From: Micromonospora globbae
Lineage (GTDB): Bacteria; Actinomycetota; Actinomycetes; Mycobacteriales; Micromonosporaceae
Length of the DNA stretch: 64,000 nucleotides
Direction of reading: 5' to 3'
Assembly: GCF_003610785.1 (NCBI RefSeq)
Contig: NZ_RAQQ01000003.1
Coordinates: forward strand, 1-64,000
The notes beneath the pieces were generated by a model, which was not told the origin of the DNA, searched no databases, and saw nothing but the letters and a program-made list of their open reading frames with translations. Shown piece by piece: positions 60,009 to 64,000 of the stretch. A program made the position numbers and the translations under genes. Within the stretch, counting starts at the first letter, position 1. Each line of letters starts with the position of its first letter.

Positions 60009-60338
60009 GTGGGGTTGTTCCGGCGCCGCAGGCAGACGCGCGCGGTGAGCCATGATCGGCCGGTCGACCGCGCCGATCTGGAGCATCTTGAGAACTTCGT
60101 CCGCACCCGGCGGGGCGTCGAGGCGTACATCGAACCCCGCACCACCGTCACCGAGACCACCGTCATGCTCATCGCCGACGACGGCGAGTGGACCCGCCGG
60201 CGGATCGACGGCCCCGACGGCGCGCGCCGCTTCGCCCACCGGATGGCGATTCCCGTCTACGACGTACGCCTCATGGGCTACCCCCAGCGGATGCGCGACT
60301 TCAACGAGCGGCGCAAGCGCCGCCCCGAGCTGTACTGA
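60009..60338 (+). CDS. Small conserved-type hypothetical protein (109 aa)
   Basis: The product begins MGLFRRRRQTRAVSHDRPVD and continues ADLEHLENFVRTRRGVEAYI, EPRTTVTETTVMLIADDGEW and VYDVRLMGYPQRMRDFNERR. The layout (basic N-terminus, a helix, then a beta sheet with ETTVMLIADDGEW) is common in actinobacterial proteins usually annotated as hypothetical or oxidoreductase; no cofactor motif is visible. GGGAGAGG precedes the GTG at 60009, with TAGGCT as a likely -10 about 40 nt upstream. It is divergent from lpdA and converges on pepA at a strong stem-loop. Confidence 0.75.
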   Translation: MGLFRRRRQTRAVSHDRPVDRADLEHLENFVRTRRGVEAYIEPRTTVTETTVMLIADDGEWTRRRIDGPDGARRFAHRMAIPVYDVRLMGYPQRMRDFNERRKRRPELY

Positions 60339-60387
60339 ACGAGCCGCCGGCTGCCCTCGGCCCGCCGCTGCCCGCCCCGGATGCGGA

Positions 60388-60428
60388 AGGGCCCCCAGCG
60401 ACGCGCGGCGGCGTCGACCGGGGGCCCC
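60388..60428. terminator. Bidirectional hairpin between convergent small gene and pepA
   Basis: AGGGCCCCC and GGGGGCCCCT pair around an inner stem (GACGC/GCGTC), giving a two-part hairpin of about 40 nt. It lies 50 bp after the stop of the small gene and 12 bp before the pepA stop. Confidence 0.75.
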
Positions 60429-60439
60429 TCCTCGCACGG

Positions 60440-62011
60440 TCAGCCGTTCGCGGCGACGTCCTCGACCAGGTGCACGAGGGTGCGGACCGGCACGCCCGTG
60501 CCGCCCTTGCTCCAGTAGCCGGTCGGCTCGCCGGAGTGGTAGCCGGGGCCGGCGATGTCGATGTGCGCCCAGGCCACGTCCTCGGCCACGAACTCGCGCA
60601 GGAACACGCCGCCCTGCAGCATGTGCCCGGCCCGGTCCATGCCGGCGTTGACCTGGGAGATGTCGGCGACGTCCGAGTCCATGCCCTTGCGCACGTCGTC
60701 CGGCAGCGGCATCGGCCAGGCCGGCTCGTCCACCGCGTCGCCCGCGGCGCGGACCCGCTCGCAGAGCTCCGGCGTGCCCATCACACCGGCGACCCGCTTG
60801 CCCAGCGAGATCACCTGGCCGCCGGTGAGCGTGGACGTCTCGAAGAGGTAGTCGCAGCCGTCCTCGCAGGCGCGGGCGATGGCGTCGGCCAGGATCATCC
60901 GGCCCTCGGCGTCGGTGTTGAGCACCTCGACCTTCTTGCCGTTGTACATGCTGATGACGTCACCCGGCCGGTACGACGTGCCCGACGGCATGTTCTCGGC
61001 CATCGGCAGGTAGCCGGTCACCGCGACGGACGGCTTGAGCGCGGCCACCGCGAGCATGGCGGCGCCCACCGCGGCGGCGCCGGCCATGTCGGACTTCATC
61101 TCCCACATGCCCTGCGCCGGCTTGATCGAGATGCCGCCGGTGTCGAAGGTGATGCCCTTGCCGACCAGCGCCACCCGCTTGCCGCTGCCGCCACCCTCGG
61201 GGGTGTACGTGAGCTTCACCAGCCGCGGCGGGGCCTCCGAGCCCTGCCCGACGGCGATGATGCCGCCGTAGCCGCCCTCGCGCAGCGCGGCCTCGTCGAG
61301 CACCTCCACGCCGAGGCCGGCCGCACGGGCGGCGTTCGCCACCGCTTCGGCGAAGGCCGGCGGGCGCAGCTCGTTCGGCGCGGTGTTGACCCAGTCCCGG
61401 CTGGTGAACACGGCACCGGCCACGGCCGTGGCCCGGGCGATCTCGGCCTGCGCGGTGCGCTCGCCGGCGTCCGGCACGGCCACCAGCACCTCGGCCACCG
61501 GCTCCCGGCGGTTCGGCTGGGGCCGGGTCTTGTAGCCGGCGAAGCGGTACGCGCCGAGCAGCGCGCCCTCGGCGACCGCGCGCAGCGCGGCCGGGGCGTC
61601 GGCGTCGTCCGGCAGCGGCAGGGCCATCGCCACGCGCGACGCGCCGGCGAGGGCGCGGACGGCCGAACCGGCGGCCCGCCGCAGCGTCTCCGGCTCCGGG
61701 GCGGCGCCGGACGGCTCCGGGCCGAGGCCGACGGCGGCGACCACCGGCGCGGTGATCGTGCCCAGGGTGGCCAGCTTGATCACCTCGCCCGGCCCGCCGG
61801 TCGCGCCGAGCAGCGCCAGCGTCTCGGTGAGCTTCCCGTCGAAGGCCGCGGCGATGCTCTCCGCGCCGCTGGCGAGCAGCAGGCTGCCGGCGAGGCCGCT
61901 CGTGGCGTCCTGCTCTCCGGTCTGGCTGTGCACGCCGATCACGATGGCGTCGACGGCGAGCTCCGCGGGGTCGGTGTCGACCAGGCTGAGTGTGGTGCGG
62001 GGCGATGTCAC
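60440..62011 (-). CDS. pepA: Leucyl aminopeptidase (M17 family)
   Basis: A 523-residue cytosolic zinc/manganese aminopeptidase. The C-terminal catalytic domain has VALVGKGITFDTGGISIKPA, MWEMKSDMAGAAAVGAAM, YKxG-type loop NMPSGTSYRPGDVI and the metal-binding signature VEVLNTDAEGRMILADAI (NTDAEGRL-like). CDYLFETSTLTGGQVISLGK and the C-terminal HIDIAGPGY segment complete it. GTG at 62011 is preceded by GGAG at about 8 nt. In mycobacteria a homologue sits near gcvT and sucB, as here. It breaks down peptides from protein turnover, and in some bacteria also binds DNA. Confidence 0.94.
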   Translation of the reverse strand: MTSPRTTLSLVDTDPAELAVDAIVIGVHSQTGEQDATSGLAGSLLLASGAESIAAAFDGKLTETLALLGATGGPGEVIKLATLGTITAPVVAAVGLGPEPSGAAPEPETLRRAAGSAVRALAGASRVAMALPLPDDADAPAALRAVAEGALLGAYRFAGYKTRPQPNRREPVAEVLVAVPDAGERTAQAEIARATAVAGAVFTSRDWVNTAPNELRPPAFAEAVANAARAAGLGVEVLDEAALREGGYGGIIAVGQGSEAPPRLVKLTYTPEGGGSGKRVALVGKGITFDTGGISIKPAQGMWEMKSDMAGAAAVGAAMLAVAALKPSVAVTGYLPMAENMPSGTSYRPGDVISMYNGKKVEVLNTDAEGRMILADAIARACEDGCDYLFETSTLTGGQVISLGKRVAGVMGTPELCERVRAAGDAVDEPAWPMPLPDDVRKGMDSDVADISQVNAGMDRAGHMLQGGVFLREFVAEDVAWAHIDIAGPGYHSGEPTGYWSKGGTGVPVRTLVHLVEDVAANG

Positions 62012-62173
62012 TGAAGCTACTCCGGGCGGGCCGGGCCGGCCGCGACGACGCGTACCGGCGGTGAAGGTCTCCGGCGGCAACCTACCCGCCGGACGTGTGG
62101 GCTGTCCCGCCGACGGCACCGGCGGGTCCCGCCGATGCTAACCAGCGGCCGTGGTCCCGGTAAGTTGCCACCC

Positions 62174-63316
62174 ATGACCGACGTGACCACCGACGTCGCC
62201 GAGACCCGGCTGCGTCGTTCCCCGCTGCACGAGCGGCACACCGCCGCGGGCGCCAAGTTCGCCCCCTTCGGGGGCTGGGAGATGCCGCTGGAGTACGCCG
62301 GCGGCGGCGTGCTCCGGGAACACACGGCGGTGCGTACCGCGGTGGGCGTCTTCGACGTCTCGCACCTGGGGAAGGCCCGGGTCACCGGCCCCGGTGCGGC
62401 GGACTTCGTCAACGCCTGCCTCACCAACGACCTGGGCCGCATCGGCCCCGGCCGGGCGCAGTACACCCTCTGCTGCGACGACGCGAGCGGCGGTGTGGTG
62501 GACGACATCATCGTCTACCTGCACGCCGACGACCACGTCTTCCTGATCCCCAACGCGGCCAACACCGCCGAGGTGGTCCGGCGGCTGCGCGCGGCCGCGC
62601 CGCCCTCGGTCACGGTCACCGACGAGCACGAGGCGTACGCGGTGCTCGCCGTGCAGGGTCCGCGCTCGGCCGAGCTGCTCGCCTCGCTGGGGCTGCCGAC
62701 CGACCACGGGTACATGAGCTTCTCGACCGCCACACTGGACGCCGCCGGCGTCCCGGTCGAGCTGACCGTCTGCCGGACCGGCTACACGGGCGAGCTGGGC
62801 TACGAGCTGGTCGTGTCGGCCGAGCACGCCACCGCCGTCTGGGACGCGCTGTTCGCCGCCGACGCCGCGTACGAGCTGCGGCCCTGCGGCCTGGCGGCGC
62901 GCGACACGCTGCGCACCGAGATGGGGTACCCGCTGCACGGGCAGGACCTGTCCCTGGACATCACGCCGGTGCAGGCCCGCTCGGGCTGGGCCGTCGGCTG
63001 GGACAAGCCGGCGTTCTGGGGCCGGGACGCGCTGCGCGCGGAGAAGGCGGCGGGCCCCCGGCGTACGCTGCGCGGCCTGGAGGCCGTCGACCGGGCGATC
63101 CCGCGTCCCGGCATGACCGTGTACGCGGGCGGATCGACCGTCGGGACGGTCACGAGCGGCACCTTCTCGCCGACGCTGAAGAAGGGCATCGCGCTCGCGC
63201 TGCTGGACACCGCCGCGAACCTCGCCGACGGCGACCTGGTCGAGGTCGACGTCCGGGGCCGCCGCGCCCAGATGCGCGTGACCCGCCCCCCGTTCGTCCA
63301 GCCCAGCGTGAAGTAA
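62174..63316 (+). CDS. gcvT: Glycine cleavage system T protein (aminomethyltransferase)
   Basis: A 380-residue tetrahydrofolate-dependent aminomethyltransferase. It takes the aminomethyl group from lipoyl-GcvH and releases ammonia and methylene-THF. Motifs: [91 protein letters not shown] and [20 protein letters not shown]. The C-terminal barrel ([20 protein letters not shown]) is present. The ATG at 62174 follows TAAGTT by 7 nt, a leaderless arrangement. It ends 19 bp before a 55-bp palindrome. The other GCS genes are not in the window. Confidence 0.95.
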   Translation: MTDVTTDVAETRLRRSPLHERHTAAGAKFAPFGGWEMPLEYAGGGVLREHTAVRTAVGVFDVSHLGKARVTGPGAADFVNACLTNDLGRIGPGRAQYTLCCDDASGGVVDDIIVYLHADDHVFLIPNAANTAEVVRRLRAAAPPSVTVTDEHEAYAVLAVQGPRSAELLASLGLPTDHGYMSFSTATLDAAGVPVELTVCRTGYTGELGYELVVSAEHATAVWDALFAADAAYELRPCGLAARDTLRTEMGYPLHGQDLSLDITPVQARSGWAVGWDKPAFWGRDALRAEKAAGPRRTLRGLEAVDRAIPRPGMTVYAGGSTVGTVTSGTFSPTLKKGIALALLDTAANLADGDLVEVDVRGRRAQMRVTRPPFVQPSVK

Positions 63317-63335
63317 CCCCGCCCGGATCGCAGTT

Positions 63336-63390
63336 GATCATGAGGTTGGCGGCGGAATCCGAGATCGAAGACGCCGCCAACCTCATGATC
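63336..63390. repeat. 55-bp palindromic element, family B copy 4 (variant arms)
   Basis: Arms GATCATGAGGTTGGCGGC and GCCGCCAACCTCATGATC pair perfectly, the inner GCGGC/GCCGC pair differing from copies 1-3 on both sides. The centre shares GAGATCGAAGA with copy 2. It lies between convergent gcvT and the DUF2314 gene. Confidence 0.9.
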
Positions 63391-63397
63391 AGCGGGG

Positions 63398-64000
63398 TCA
63401 GGACGGGCGTTCGCCGGCGTCGAGGACTGCCTGGGTCCAGCCGCCCTCGATGACGCCGGTGCCGTCCAGCAGGGCCCAGTCGACCACGTCGGCGGCCTCC
63501 ACGACGACCGGGGAGCCGATCCGCACGCTCGGGTCGGAGGCGGCGTCGCTGGCGCTCACCCCGACGATCCGCTCCGGGACGTCCCACGAGGTGACGCCCG
63601 CCCAGACGTACTCCGGGCCGTCCTCACCGGGTAGCCCGTACTTCACCACGAGCTGCGACTCGCGCGGCAGCTGCCCGGCCACGAACCGGGCGCGGATGTC
63701 GCCGAGCGCGGCCCGGGCGGTGGCGATGGCCTTGCTCATCGCGTCACCGGGACGCGCGTAGCGTACGTCCGGCTGGATGCCGGCGAAGAGGGTGGCGCAG
63801 GCCGCGGCGTAGTACCGGCCGTCCGGGCCGGGGTGGCCCGCGGGCGGCCGCAGGGTGAGGAACGACTCCGCCTCCGGGTCGGTCGCCGGGTCCAGCTCCA
63901 GCCGGAGCAGCACCGGCGCCGTCGCCCCGTGCTGCTCCGGATTGCCGTACGCCACCGCGATGTCGTGCCCGGTCACCGTGGCCAGCACCGGCAGCGGCAC
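63398..64000 (-). CDS. DUF2314-type protein (probably partial at the right edge)
   Basis: The visible frame of about 200 residues reaches the window edge. Its last half is a DUF2314-like domain (DAMSKAIATARAALGDIRAR, FVAGQLPRESQLVVKYGLPG, EDGPEYVWAGVTSWDVPERI, then VGVSASDAASDPSVRIGSPV and VVEAADVVDWALLDGTGVIE), related to YegJ-type proteins of unknown function. The N-terminal 85 residues include YYAAACATLFAGIQPDVRYA. A GTG coincides with the last base, so the real start may lie outside. It converges on gcvT with the 55-bp palindrome between them. Confidence 0.7.
   Translation of the reverse strand: MPLPVLATVTGHDIAVAYGNPEQHGATAPVLLRLELDPATDPEAESFLTLRPPAGHPGPDGRYYAAACATLFAGIQPDVRYARPGDAMSKAIATARAALGDIRARFVAGQLPRESQLVVKYGLPGEDGPEYVWAGVTSWDVPERIVGVSASDAASDPSVRIGSPVVVEAADVVDWALLDGTGVIEGGWTQAVLDAGERPS

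Overview
The window is chromosomal DNA of a very high-GC actinomycete, most likely a member of the Micromonosporaceae (Micromonospora-like). The evidence is the strong G/C bias at third codon positions, frequent GTG starts, many genes with an apparent -10 hexamer only 6-8 nt before the start codon (leaderless-type), an F420-linked enzyme set, and the glnA1/glnE/glnA2 arrangement. I see no tRNA gene, intact insertion sequence, prophage or CRISPR array. The only RNA gene is rnpB (RNase P RNA) at about 1.1-1.5 kb.

The backbone is a core actinobacterial block. From memory, it corresponds in content to the Mycobacterium tuberculosis gcvT-pepB-sucB-lipB-lipA-glnA1-glnE-glnA2-panB neighbourhood. Here it reads, right to left: gcvT (62.2-63.3 kb), pepA (60.4-62.0), lpdA and sucB (56.5-59.8), a TIGR01777 epimerase (42.8-43.7), lipB (38.6-39.3), lipA (34.2-35.2), DUF4191 (28.0-28.7), an RDD protein (27.2-27.6), glnA1 (25.5-27.0), glnE (17.4-20.4), glnA2 (10.5-11.8), nadE (8.5-10.3) and panB (7.6-8.4). 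The themes are nitrogen assimilation (glutamine synthetases, their adenylyltransferase and a four-box GlnR site before glnA1), lipoate synthesis with the lipoate-bearing 2-oxoglutarate dehydrogenase E2 and its E3, glycine cleavage, and pantothenate and NAD synthesis.

Accessory genes sit between the backbone genes. 0.2-7.4 kb holds a TauE/SafE transporter, rnpB, two NUDIX proteins, very small ORFs, a Lys/Ala-rich histone-H1-like protein, an RNB nuclease and an F420:NADPH oxidoreductase. 11.9-17.4 kb holds DUF350, WYL and VOC proteins, a virginiamycin B lyase, an LD-carboxypeptidase and a glutamine amidotransferase. 20.6-25.2 kb and 32-41 kb carry polytopic glycosyltransferase-like membrane proteins, including tandem MptB-like paralogues. 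35.3-38.0 kb carries a T-box-type leader before an archaeal-type aspartyl-tRNA synthetase, followed by an FUSC membrane protein. 41.5-52.4 kb holds a secreted esterase, a MerR/aldo-keto reductase pair, a short GntR regulator divergent from two tiny Cys-containing proteins, a metzincin-type protease with a Trp-rich hydrophobic N-terminus, an F420-type luciferase-like oxidoreductase, LtrA, and a TetR/SDR pair with two operators. 52.5-55.6 kb is a glycine-betaine-type ABC uptake operon (proVWX).

The most unusual observations are: (1) the T-box-like leader at 35334-35618, with a candidate Asp (GAC) specifier and mutually exclusive helices that would hide or free the Shine-Dalgarno of the downstream AspRS; (2) a 55-bp palindromic element in four copies, each between convergent genes, with compensatory arm changes; (3) a second palindromic element of exactly 71 bp in two copies, also between convergent genes; and (4) the metzincin gene and its small membrane-protein partner.
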